Positions 22,896 to 30,083 of a DNA stretch of 30,083 nucleotides are shown here, one piece after another. The stretch covers positions 1 through 30,083 of the forward strand of contig DATFXF010000339.1 of assembly GCA_035258565.1 (NCBI GenBank), given 5' to 3'. The position numbers and the translations under genes were made by a program. The notes below the pieces were generated by a model. It was not told the DNA's origin and ran no database searches. It was given only the letters and a program-made list of their open reading frames with translations. Origin of the DNA: DATFXF01 sp035258565. Its GTDB lineage: Bacteria > Acidobacteriota > Terriglobia > Acidiferrales > UBA7541. The first letter of the stretch is position 1. Each line of letters starts with the position of its first letter.

Positions 22896-23387
22896 GTGAA
22901 GAACCGCGCCCCAGCCTCTACCCATAAGAAGGTAATCGTCCAGCTTGCTGACGGCACTCCCCTTCGAGGCTATCTCAACCCCGCGGCACTCGGTGAAAGC
23001 GAAACCCTCGACGTGCTGACACCCGACGGCGCGCACGAGTCCGTGGCCCTCGAGAACGTGCGCGGCGTCTATTTCGTGCGCGAGTTTACCGACCATATCG
23101 AGTCCGAGCGCAAGACGTTCCTCAGCCGCCCAAAGCTCGACGGCCTGTGGGTGCGCCTAAGGTTCCGCGACAGCGAAACGATCGAGGGTGTCGTTCCCAA
23201 TGACCTCCTTGCCTTCCTGGACCACGGCGTTCAAGTCACTCCCCCCGATCTTCATGGGAACACCCTGCGCATCTTCATTCCCCGTACGGCGCTGGCGGAG
23301 ATGACCGTCCTGGGTGTGGTGGGCATCGCCCGGCGTAAGCCCGCCCGAGTCGCGCCCGCCTCCCAGCCAAAGCTATTCAACGAGTAG
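22896..23387 (+). CDS. Uncharacterised conserved protein with two small beta-domains
   Basis: A 163-residue soluble protein without signal peptide or membrane helix. It reads as two similar beta-rich units: KKVIVQLADGTPLRGYLNPA (near 11-30) with a LENVRGVYFVREF end, and LWVRLRFRDSETIEGVVPND with an IPRTALAEMTVLGVVG end. The pattern of a strand, a G-turn and a 'G' strand, then a hydrophobic closing strand, looks like an internal duplication. GTG at 22896 is used; a TTG at 22869 would add nine residues, and neither has a good ribosome site. It sits alone behind a good promoter, just before lpxD. I recognise the style from acidobacterial hypothetical proteins but no function. Confidence 0.75.
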   Translation: MKNRAPASTHKKVIVQLADGTPLRGYLNPAALGESETLDVLTPDGAHESVALENVRGVYFVREFTDHIESERKTFLSRPKLDGLWVRLRFRDSETIEGVVPNDLLAFLDHGVQVTPPDLHGNTLRIFIPRTALAEMTVLGVVGIARRKPARVAPASQPKLFNE

Positions 23388-23491
23388 GCCTTCCACCATC
23401 CGCCGTCGTCGCCCAGCGAGATTGGTGTAAAGTTACGATTTAACGTCTTAGACGCTTGCGAGCGGGCAAAGCCCTCCAAGGAGCCACGAAG

Positions 23492-24535
23492 ATGAAACTC
23501 GAAGAAATCGCGCAGCGACTTGGCTGTCACCTCGAAGGCGACCCGGGCACGGAGATTACCGGCGTGGCGGGCATCGAGTCGGCTGAGCCCGGCCACCTGA
23601 CCTTCTTCGCCAACCCGCGCTACCGCCGGGCCATGGCCACGACGCGCGCCTCTGCCATCCTGGTCGGCAAGGAGGACATCGTCGGCCCCCGCCAGGGCCA
23701 GCCGGCGCTGGCCGCATTGCGCTCGGCCAACCCCTACCTCGACTTCGCGCGCGCCATCGAGCTCTTCTTCCGGCGGCCCGAATACCCTCCCTGTGTACAT
23801 CCCACAGCGGTCGTGGCTCGTTCGGCCGAGATCGGGCTTGGAGCTCACCTGGGCCCCTACTGCTTTGTGGACGAGGAGGTCCAGATTGGTCGCGGAGCCG
23901 TCCTGCACAGCTTCGTCGCCATCTATCGAGGCGCGCGTATCGGTGACCATTTTTTTGCGCACTCGCACGCGGTCGTTCGCGAAGGCTGCCGGATTGGAGA
24001 TCGGGTGATCCTGCAGAACGGGGCGGTCGTGGGCGGCGACGGGTTCGGCTTCGCCCGGCAGCCCGATGGCCGATGGTACAAGATCCAACAGTCGGGCGTC
24101 GCTGTGGTCGAAGATGACGTCGAGATTCAAGCGAATGCCTGCGTGGATCGCGCCACGGTGGGTGAAACGAGGATCGCTCGGGGCGCCAAGCTCGACGACC
24201 TCGTGCTGGTCGGGCACGCATCGAGAGTCGGCGAAGATACCCTGCTCTGCGGCCAGGTCGGGCTGGCCGGCTCAACGGTTGTGGGACATCGCTCGATCCT
24301 GGCCGGGCAAGTCGGCGCCGCGGGTCATCTGACGATCGGCGATGGCGCCGTGATCAGTTCCAAGAGCGGTGTGCCCAACGATGTGCCCGCAGGCGCATTG
24401 TACTCAGGCTACCCAGCAATCCCAAACAAACAATGGCTGAAGAGCATGGCTGCACTCAATCGTCTGCCCGAGCTGCAAGACAGAGTGCGCGAGCTCGAAG
24501 CCGAGCTCGAGTGCCTTCGCACTAAGCTCCCCTGA
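23492..24535 (+). CDS. lpxD: UDP-3-O-acylglucosamine N-acyltransferase LpxD
   Basis: The 347-residue enzyme adds the second hydroxyacyl chain to the lipid A precursor. N-terminal uridine-binding domain (GIESAEPGHLTFFANPRY, 28-45), a left-handed beta-helix of hexapeptide repeats (about 103-290) with the family block GGDGFGFA (181-188) and H242 in VGHASRVG at the catalytic position, and a C-terminal helix (LQDRVRELEAELECL). Start ATG at 23492 has AAGGAG about 8 bases upstream; the frame is open back to 23456. Presence implies a lipid A outer membrane. It converges with plsC, another acyltransferase gene. Confidence 0.96.
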   Translation: MKLEEIAQRLGCHLEGDPGTEITGVAGIESAEPGHLTFFANPRYRRAMATTRASAILVGKEDIVGPRQGQPALAALRSANPYLDFARAIELFFRRPEYPPCVHPTAVVARSAEIGLGAHLGPYCFVDEEVQIGRGAVLHSFVAIYRGARIGDHFFAHSHAVVREGCRIGDRVILQNGAVVGGDGFGFARQPDGRWYKIQQSGVAVVEDDVEIQANACVDRATVGETRIARGAKLDDLVLVGHASRVGEDTLLCGQVGLAGSTVVGHRSILAGQVGAAGHLTIGDGAVISSKSGVPNDVPAGALYSGYPAIPNKQWLKSMAALNRLPELQDRVRELEAELECLRTKLP

Positions 24536-24562
24536 ACGGCGTCAGCCGACACCACCCGAGCT

Positions 24563-24580
24563 CCCGCTTGGCGGGTTCCT
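24563..24580 (+). terminator. Weak hairpin terminator candidate between lpxD and plsC
   Basis: CCCGC TTG GCGGG (24563-24575), a 5-bp GC stem with a 3-base loop, followed by TTCCT. It lies in the 51-base gap between convergent lpxD and plsC. The T-tract is poor, so efficiency is uncertain. Confidence 0.35.
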
Positions 24581-24586
24581 TGTCTC

Positions 24587-25333
24587 TCAGAATGCAGGTT
24601 CGCTATCCGGTTGCGCTTGGCCGAGAGGCTGTTGCTCGGGGGGCAAAGCCCGGGCGATCGCAGCGTGGACGCGGGCGGCGAGCTCATCCCGCTGATCGAG
24701 CGCGTAGGTCGAGGCGTCAATTGGCTGCCCGAAGCGCACGACGATTTCTCCGGGGTGAATTCTCAACTCCCCTTTGCGCAGGACGTGCTGCGCCCCGGCG
24801 CAGGCCACCGGCACAATTGGCGCACCCGCCTTGATGGCCATCACAAAGGGCCCTTTCTTGAAGGGCAGCAGGCGCCCGTCGGGGCTGCGCGTCCCTTCCG
24901 GATAAGTCAGGAACGAATTCCCTTGCTTGAGGTAATCGATGGCCTTTTCCACACTGGCGACCGCCGACTCACGATGGCTGCGGTCGACCGGCACGAAGTG
25001 TGCCAGCCGAAAGGCCTGCGCAACAATAGGGATGCGAAACAAGGAGTCTTTGGCCAGGATGGCGATGCGACGGGGGATGGCACCCACGACCGCCGGGGGA
25101 TCAGCGGCGCTGGTATGGTTCGCAACGAAAATGCACACACCGCGGGGAATGTTCTCCTGACCCTCCACACGGATGCGCACGCCGACCAGTCGCACGATGA
25201 ACAGCACGCCTCGAAGGCCCATCCAGTAGAGCGAGTCCACGGAGCTCGTCAAAACCGAGTACAGCAGGAGTGGCGGCCCGAGGAGAAGGATGTACAGCGT
25301 CAAGAGGACGCTGACGATTATGGTGCGGATCAT
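24587..25333 (-). CDS. plsC: 1-acyl-glycerol-3-phosphate acyltransferase (PlsC family)
   Basis: A 248-residue membrane-bound phospholipid acyltransferase. The catalytic NHTSAAD (HX4D, H73 and D78), the glycerol-phosphate-binding YPEGTRS (144-150) and two N-terminal membrane segments (about 3-27 and 37-52) are present. ATG at 25333 follows the M61 peptidase stop by a single base, so it is chosen over an open frame back to 25420; with no ribosome site it is probably translated by coupling. Last gene of the ldcA-mpl-peptidase-plsC operon. A lysophospholipid acyltransferase of related function is possible. Confidence 0.93.
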   Translation of the reverse strand: MIRTIIVSVLLTLYILLLGPPLLLYSVLTSSVDSLYWMGLRGVLFIVRLVGVRIRVEGQENIPRGVCIFVANHTSAADPPAVVGAIPRRIAILAKDSLFRIPIVAQAFRLAHFVPVDRSHRESAVASVEKAIDYLKQGNSFLTYPEGTRSPDGRLLPFKKGPFVMAIKAGAPIVPVACAGAQHVLRKGELRIHPGEIVVRFGQPIDASTYALDQRDELAARVHAAIARALPPEQQPLGQAQPDSEPAF

Positions 25334-25334
25334 G

Positions 25335-27137
25335 CTAAGGGCGCGGGGCGTCGGTGGTGCCGCGAAGGAGGCCTTCGCGGATGCGGCGCTGCTTCTCAGT
25401 GGCGCTTCCCGCCTCCTCAATTACGTAGAAACGCTGCTGGCGCTCACCGAGCACAAACCATACTTCCCTCTCTTCGGAATCCCGCCGCAAACGAAGGCGG
25501 ACGGTTTCACCCGCGCGATGCCCACGAAGCCAACGTTCCAAGCGGGCGGGAAAAGGAGCACCGTTCAATCGAAGCAATACATCCCCCTCGCGCACGCCGG
25601 CCCGCTGGGCGACGCTACCCGGCTCGACGTGAACGGCTCGGCTGACTCCGTCCGTCCCTCGCCCCGGCCAGAAGCCGAACTCCACCTGGGAGTGCCCTCG
25701 CGGCTTCAGCAAGAGGCCCGCGTGCGCAAGCAATTCCACGCAGGGCAGCTCCTCGGTGCCGGCAACATAGCGCGTGAAGAACTCCTCCAAGCTGCGACCG
25801 GCAAGGCCTTCGGCCGCGGCACGGATGTCGGCGGTGTCTCGATAGGGCCGACCGCGGCGGGCAAAGTTCTCGTTGAGTGTGCGCAACACATCGTCCAGGC
25901 TCGCCCGGTTGTCGGTCGCATCGCGGATCAGGATGTCCAGCAGCACGCCGAGGATTTGGCCTTTCGTGTAGTAGGAGATGCTGAATTCGGGCCGATTATA
26001 AAGGGTGTATTTCTCGAGCCAAGCATCGAGACTGGCCTCTTCCACACTCTTCCAATGGCGCGCCGAGCGCGACTCGAGCTGGGTGATCTGCGCCGCCAGG
26101 TCGTCATAGAACGCCTTCCGATCCCACAACCCGGCGCGAACTAACGCAAACGAAGCATAGGTGTTCGTGACCCCCTCAGCAAACCACAGCGCGCGGGTCC
26201 ATTGCTCGTGGGTGTAGTCCACCGGCTCAAGCGATTGTGGCCGAATCCGCTTGACGTTCCAGAGATGAAAAAACTCGTGGGCAGTGACATTGGCGAACGA
26301 AGCGCCGGACTCCACGAAGATCGCCGTGGAATTGGCGTGCTCCATTCCTCCGGCGGCTCCTGCCGCAGGGGAACCGAAATGATAGAGGAACAGATACTCT
26401 TCAAATGGCGCTTCGCCTAGGAGCTGTGTTTCGTAGCGGACAACGCGGCGCACGCAGTCCGCGAGTTGTTCGCGCTTCCATCCCTCGCCGTGCACCACAA
26501 CGCGAACGCGCGCGCCCGCTCCTTCCACATTGAATTCCTCAAAAGCGCCCAGTTCCACCGGCGCATCCACTAAGGCATCGTAGTTGCGGGCCGTGTAAGC
26601 CCGCGTCCGGCGTCGGGGAGCCATTTCGGCGGGCGGCAGGGCGACGGCTACTCGCCAGGCCCCCGGCAGGTCGTCGAACACGATCCGCACATCATCTCCG
26701 CGGCGCTCCGGCACATAGAAAAGCACCGTGCCCAGATTGATGAAAGCGTGCGTCGCGTTCAGTTGTGAGTTGAAGGGGCCGGGCTCGTCCCAGTAGCTCG
26801 AATAAAGCACGGTGATCGTTCCCTGCCCCAAAATCTGCCAGGTCTGCTTATCGAGTTTGCGGACCGGAAGCAGCCGCGAGGCTTCGTCGCTGGCACTGAC
26901 GTTGCGCACATGGTAGGCGAAATCGCGGATCTGGTAGAGTCCGTTCCATACTGGAAGCTGCACGATGATCTGATCGTGCACCTGGGGGATGATCATGGTC
27001 ACGCGAAACAGGTGCTGCTCCGGCTGGCCCACGGAGACGGCATAGTGGATGGTGGCCCGCGCGGGCAGTGCCGCCAGAATGGCGACCAGCAGCAAGGTGC
27101 CCTGGCGGCAGGCGCGCCGCCCAACCATTCGGCTCAT
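25335..27137 (-). CDS. M61-family metallopeptidase (glycyl aminopeptidase type) with PDZ domain
   Basis: A 600-residue exported protease. Signal peptide about 1-29 (cleavage near ARATIH). A beta-rich N-terminal domain (30-200) leads to the catalytic gluzincin domain with GGMEH (263-267), zinc motif HEFFH (287-291) and the third ligand region WFAEG (E321). A PDZ domain follows at about 500-590 (SVAQRAGVREGDVLLRLNG). This is the M61 (TPR-less) layout of non-specific glycyl/alanyl aminopeptidases. ATG at 27137 overlaps the mpl stop (ATGA). Its operon position behind two murein-recycling enzymes suggests a periplasmic role, possibly in peptide processing; the substrate is unknown. Confidence 0.92.
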   Translation of the reverse strand: MSRMVGRRACRQGTLLLVAILAALPARATIHYAVSVGQPEQHLFRVTMIIPQVHDQIIVQLPVWNGLYQIRDFAYHVRNVSASDEASRLLPVRKLDKQTWQILGQGTITVLYSSYWDEPGPFNSQLNATHAFINLGTVLFYVPERRGDDVRIVFDDLPGAWRVAVALPPAEMAPRRRTRAYTARNYDALVDAPVELGAFEEFNVEGAGARVRVVVHGEGWKREQLADCVRRVVRYETQLLGEAPFEEYLFLYHFGSPAAGAAGGMEHANSTAIFVESGASFANVTAHEFFHLWNVKRIRPQSLEPVDYTHEQWTRALWFAEGVTNTYASFALVRAGLWDRKAFYDDLAAQITQLESRSARHWKSVEEASLDAWLEKYTLYNRPEFSISYYTKGQILGVLLDILIRDATDNRASLDDVLRTLNENFARRGRPYRDTADIRAAAEGLAGRSLEEFFTRYVAGTEELPCVELLAHAGLLLKPRGHSQVEFGFWPGRGTDGVSRAVHVEPGSVAQRAGVREGDVLLRLNGAPFPARLERWLRGHRAGETVRLRLRRDSEEREVWFVLGERQQRFYVIEEAGSATEKQRRIREGLLRGTTDAPRP

Positions 27138-28567
27138 CGTTTGGCCCCGTGCCCCGACGGCAGCACCTGCCCCAGGCGCTCGAGCAACTTCTCGCACAGG
27201 CCGTCGAAGCTGCCGTTGGACATGGCCACGACGATGTCACCGGGTTGAAGCACGCCGATAAGATAGCCGAGGACCTCCACAGCAGAGCCAAATGCGCGCG
27301 CCGGCCGGCCGCGCTCGCGCACTTCCCTCGCCACGCGCTCCGGGGAGAGCCGCTCCTCGTCGCTCAGCAGATGCGGCCGGTTCACCGGGCCCAGCACTAC
27401 CCCATCGGCGCCCGCCAGCGCTTCGGCCAGTTCGGGCTCGAACACCTTGCGACGCATCGTATTCGACCGCGGTTCAAAGGCGGCCCAGATCCGTCGGCCT
27501 GGCCAGCGCGCACGCGCCGCTTCAACAGTAGCCCGGACGGCCGTGGGATGATGCGCGAAATCGTCCACGATGGTTATCCCCGCGGCCTGGCCCTTGACCT
27601 CGAGTCGGCGGCGCACGCCCCGAAAGGTCGCCAGGGCCCGCTCGATTGCCTGGCGCTCGATCCCGCGGCCGTGTGCCAAGGCGATCGCCGCAAGCGCGTT
27701 CAGAACGTTGTGCTGGCCCGCCAGGGGCAACCGAATTCGCGCCATCTCGTGACCCCGGCGCACCACACGGAACCGTGTCTCCCCTTCACTGAACTCCAAA
27801 TCCCCGGCCATCCAGTCCGCGGCTCCATCTAGACCGTAGGTTTCCACCGGGCAGAAGGCCCCTGCCACCGACCGCGCGACCACCGGGCTGCCTCCCCAGG
27901 CGACGATCCGTCCGCGCCGGGGTATCAAATTCACCAATCGTGAGAACTGCAACTCGATGGCGGCCAGGTCGGCATAGATGTCGGCGTGGTCAAATTCGAT
28001 GGAGGTGATGATCAGCTCGTCCGGGCGGTAGTGCAGGAACTTCGGCCCCTTGTCGAAGAAAGCGGAGTCGTATTCGTCGCCTTCGATGATAAATTCCTCG
28101 CCTCCCCCCAGGCCGTAGTTGCGACCGAAATTCTGAGCCTCACCGCCGATCAGAAAATTCGGCCTCCGCCCCGCGTCCTGGAAAATCCATGCCAGCAGCG
28201 ACGTCGTCGTTGTCTTGCCATGTGTGCCGGAGACGACAAGCGAAGTGTGGCCGGGAAGAAAGAATTCCTTGAGCGCTTCCGGGAGCGAGCAGTAAGGAAT
28301 CTTGTGGTCGAGCACGTATTCGACCTCGGGATTCCCACGCGAGAGGGCGTTGCCGATGACGACAAGGTTTGGCTCCGGCTTCAAATGGTCCTCGCTGAAG
28401 CCCTCCTGCCAGGGGATCGTCGACGCCTCCAGCAGATGAGAGGCTGGCGGATAGACGCCCGCGTCCGAGCCCGTGACGTGATACCCGCGCTCCTTCAGCA
28501 TGCCGGCCAGCGAGGTCATCGCCGCACCGCCGATGCCGATCAAGTGGATGTGTTCGATGGGGCTCAC
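27134..28567 (-). CDS. mpl: UDP-N-acetylmuramate:L-alanyl-gamma-D-glutamyl-meso-DAP ligase Mpl
   Basis: This 477-residue Mur-ligase-family enzyme joins recycled tripeptide to UDP-MurNAc. It is Mpl rather than MurC by the blocks GSDAGVYPPASHLLE (33-47), EGDEYDSAFFDKGPKF, EFDHADIYADLAAIELQF and FEPRSNTMRRKVFEPEL. The ATP site is SGTHGKTTTT (113-122), and DDFAHHPTAVRATV is also present. Start is GTG at 28567, overlapping the ldcA stop (GTGA); a longer open frame to 28768 lies entirely inside ldcA and is not coding. Mpl and LdcA act consecutively in murein recycling, which supports both calls. Confidence 0.94.
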   Translation of the reverse strand: MSPIEHIHLIGIGGAAMTSLAGMLKERGYHVTGSDAGVYPPASHLLEASTIPWQEGFSEDHLKPEPNLVVIGNALSRGNPEVEYVLDHKIPYCSLPEALKEFFLPGHTSLVVSGTHGKTTTTSLLAWIFQDAGRRPNFLIGGEAQNFGRNYGLGGGEEFIIEGDEYDSAFFDKGPKFLHYRPDELIITSIEFDHADIYADLAAIELQFSRLVNLIPRRGRIVAWGGSPVVARSVAGAFCPVETYGLDGAADWMAGDLEFSEGETRFRVVRRGHEMARIRLPLAGQHNVLNALAAIALAHGRGIERQAIERALATFRGVRRRLEVKGQAAGITIVDDFAHHPTAVRATVEAARARWPGRRIWAAFEPRSNTMRRKVFEPELAEALAGADGVVLGPVNRPHLLSDEERLSPERVAREVRERGRPARAFGSAVEVLGYLIGVLQPGDIVVAMSNGSFDGLCEKLLERLGQVLPSGHGAKR

Positions 28568-29502
28568 GAGACTACGGCGGGCTCCAGAACTTCGAGTCTC
28601 CCCGGTCCGGAGGCATCGAGGCGCACGGGGATGCCCAGGGGGACTGTCAACATCGGCCGGGGTGTGTGACCGATCGGCGCGCGCCAAACGACCGGCACGC
28701 CCGCTTCCGGAAGCAAGCGACGCAGCGCGTCGAGCACGGTCACGTTGCTCTCCGCAGGCGGATCGCACTCTGGGAATTCACCCAGGACAAATCCCCGCAC
28801 ATCCCGAAGCTTGCCCGCCTGCTTCAAGTGCACCAATGCGCGATCCACCTGGTAGGGCCTCATGCCGCGATCCTCAAGAAGCAGGATGGCCCCCTTGGTG
28901 TCGAGCTCCCAAGGTGTTCCGATACTTGTTTCGATCAAGGTCAGGCAACCCCCCAGCAGCACCCCTTCCGCTTGGCCGCCCACGAGTACTTCGCCCTCGA
29001 GGCTCAGCGACCAGCTGCTCTCGGTCTCGGTGAGCGCGCACTGGAAGCTTCGGAGATCGTAACCCGCCGAACCATTCGCTCCCCCATCCAAACCGGCCGC
29101 GACCATCGGACCATAGAATGTCACCCAACCCAGTTTCTCCCAAAGGAAGATCTGGACCGTGGTGATGTCGCTATAACCCAACAAAACCTTGGGAAATCTG
29201 AACCCAGAAGGACGCAGGCCATCGAGGAGATAGTTGGAGCCGTAACCTCCGCGCGCGCAGAAAACGGCCGCTTCATCGACACTTGCAAGGGCGACTTCGA
29301 GCTCCCCCCGGCGAGTATCTGTATTGCCGGCGAAGTACCCATCCCGCGAAAGAACATTCGAGCTCGTGCGCGCCAGGTAACCAAGCCGCGCCAATTCCTG
29401 GAGGCCATCCTTCAAGCGCGCTTCTTCAACCGGGCTTCCGGGAGCTACGATTCGAACTTTGGAGCCTGTTTTCAGTCGAGGTGGCTTGACTGGTCTGGGC
29501 AT
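28564..29502 (-). CDS. ldcA: LD-carboxypeptidase (muramoyltetrapeptide carboxypeptidase, S66)
   Basis: The 312-residue serine peptidase cleaves the terminal D-alanine from recovered murein tetrapeptide, giving the tripeptide used by Mpl. The catalytic triad is visible: S111 in LLGYSDIT, E210 in LLLEDRGMRPYQVDR and H279 in IGHTPRPM. N-terminal KVRIVAPGSPV (15-25) is the family start. ATG at 29502 is preferred, although ATG codons at 29550 and 29544 are in frame; none has a clear ribosome site. First gene of a four-gene leftward operon with overlapping junctions. No signal peptide, so it is cytoplasmic as expected for recycling. Confidence 0.93.
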   Translation of the reverse strand: MPRPVKPPRLKTGSKVRIVAPGSPVEEARLKDGLQELARLGYLARTSSNVLSRDGYFAGNTDTRRGELEVALASVDEAAVFCARGGYGSNYLLDGLRPSGFRFPKVLLGYSDITTVQIFLWEKLGWVTFYGPMVAAGLDGGANGSAGYDLRSFQCALTETESSWSLSLEGEVLVGGQAEGVLLGGCLTLIETSIGTPWELDTKGAILLLEDRGMRPYQVDRALVHLKQAGKLRDVRGFVLGEFPECDPPAESNVTVLDALRRLLPEAGVPVVWRAPIGHTPRPMLTVPLGIPVRLDASGPGRLEVLEPAVVS

Positions 29503-29516
29503 AGAGGGCGGGAATA

Positions 29517-29522
29517 AGTATA
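29517..29522 (-). promoter_or_regulatory. Possible -10 element for the ldcA operon
   Basis: Minus strand TATACT (5 of 6 of TATAAT) ends 14 bases before the ldcA ATG at 29502, implying a leader of about 8 bases. No -35 is seen at 16-18 bases. If real, it supports the ATG at 29502 over the upstream ATGs. Confidence 0.3.
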
Positions 29523-29608
29523 CACTGCGGAAGATGTCCGCCATGACCACGGGAGGTTGGAATTCTGAATTGTCAATCCCCCGGTAGGCTCGCCGCGGAA
29601 GGACAGCC

Positions 29609-30083
29609 TCACTCCCGCTGCGCCTCCAGAGGCATCACCTCCGAGCGCAGGCCGAGCGCGCTCAATCGGCTGATGAGCTCATGTTGCTGGTTGTAACTCA
29701 CTTCCGCATCAAACTCCATGACGAACTCCTTCCCGACGTGAAAGACCCGGAAGTGCTCCATGGCCACATTGAGCTCCTTCAAGAGCTGGCTCGTGCGCGC
29801 CATCGCCTCTTCGAGGTGCGGCGTGGTCACGCGGAAGGTCAGCGCGCGAGTTTTCAGGCTGAGGCGGTCTTCCGCCCACCCGAGCAGGCTCAGCGCCAGC
29901 AGGATGAGCAGGCCCGCAAAGCTGGCGGTCAGGTACAGGCCCGCGCCGACGGCCATCCCCATGCTGGCGACGACGAACACGGTTGCTGCGGTGGTTAACC
30001 CCACCACCGAGCCGCGCTCGCGAATGATCGCGCCTGCACCGATGAAACCGATGCCCGGAATCAAATTGGACACGATGCGCGTG
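29609..30083 (-). CDS. MgtC/SapB-family membrane protein (partial, runs off right edge)
   Basis: The visible 158 codons continue open to the window edge, so the start lies outside. The membrane part has the MgtC core (GIGFIGAGAIIRERGSVVGL, then TTAATVFVVASMGMAVGAGLY without interruption) and a further helix to about the GWAEDRL turn. A soluble ACT-like C-terminal domain follows, ending QRE. The family is linked to growth at low Mg2+ and intracellular survival in Salmonella and mycobacteria; the function in this organism is unknown. It lies 106 bases upstream of ldcA with the same orientation. Confidence 0.85.
   Translation of the reverse strand, partial: TRIVSNLIPGIGFIGAGAIIRERGSVVGLTTAATVFVVASMGMAVGAGLYLTASFAGLLILLALSLLGWAEDRLSLKTRALTFRVTTPHLEEAMARTSQLLKELNVAMEHFRVFHVGKEFVMEFDAEVSYNQQHELISRLSALGLRSEVMPLEAQRE

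Noticed and set aside
23252..24217. 321-codon minus-strand frame
   Set aside because: Antisense to lpxD, no recognisable domain.
27134..28768. MurC as the identity of the Mur ligase, and the 67-residue N-terminal extension
   Set aside because: VYPPASHLLE, EYDSAFFDK and FEPRSNTM are Mpl signatures. The extension is encoded inside ldcA and is removed by the GTG start that overlaps the ldcA stop.
1..30083. tRNA, rRNA, CRISPR, insertion sequence or riboswitch
   Set aside because: All gaps between genes are shorter than about 140 bases and none shows a cloverleaf, regular spaced repeats, terminal inverted repeats with transposase, or a recognisable aptamer core.

Overview
The window is a gene-dense, GC-rich bacterial chromosome segment. 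No gap between genes exceeds about 140 bases, and I see no rRNA, tRNA, CRISPR array, insertion sequence or phage gene. A b6-type split cytochrome b with a Rieske protein and a multiheme cytochrome c, a complete System I (Ccm) cytochrome c maturation set, lpxD and Mpl-type peptidoglycan recycling point to a Gram-negative respiring bacterium. The variant CcmE and CcmH, and the style of the uncharacterised proteins, make me favour an uncultured Acidobacteriota. That is inference from family resemblance, with no database search behind it.

Left part (1 to about 12,060, all on the minus strand, transcribed right to left). This is a nearly continuous respiratory block: ccmE, ccmF, ccmH, a small CcmI-like membrane protein, a secreted CarboxypepD_reg-type membrane protein, ccmA, ccmB, ccmC, a 46-residue ccmD, hemH (ferrochelatase), then Rieske, cytochrome b6-like protein, subunit IV-like protein and a multiheme cytochrome c that runs off the left edge. 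Ferrochelatase makes heme, the Ccm proteins export it and attach it to apocytochromes, and the quinol:cytochrome c oxidoreductase at the end of the block uses it. A near-consensus promoter lies just before the Rieske gene, so the bc complex can be transcribed on its own.

Middle part (12,149 to 22,786, still minus strand). This holds housekeeping and small unknown genes: a conserved hypothetical, a small [2Fe-2S] ferredoxin-like protein, a zinc-ribbon membrane protein with an apparent ATC start, accA, dnaE, a tRNA nucleotidyltransferase with a long Lys/Ala/Pro tail, a Xer recombinase and murJ.

Right part. Two plus-strand genes follow: an uncharacterised 163-residue protein behind a good sigma70-like promoter, and lpxD. 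They converge on a minus-strand envelope operon, read right to left as ldcA, mpl, an M61 peptidase with PDZ domain, and plsC. The first three junctions overlap or nearly touch (GTGA, ATGA, and a 1-base gap). LdcA trims recycled tetrapeptide to tripeptide, and Mpl joins the tripeptide to UDP-MurNAc. A partial MgtC-family membrane protein runs off the right edge.

The points most worth a second look are the hybrid Ccm system (Cys-type CcmE together with a CxCxC CcmH and no CcmG), a tail module shared by two adjacent ccm-cluster proteins, and the ATC-start zinc-ribbon gene.
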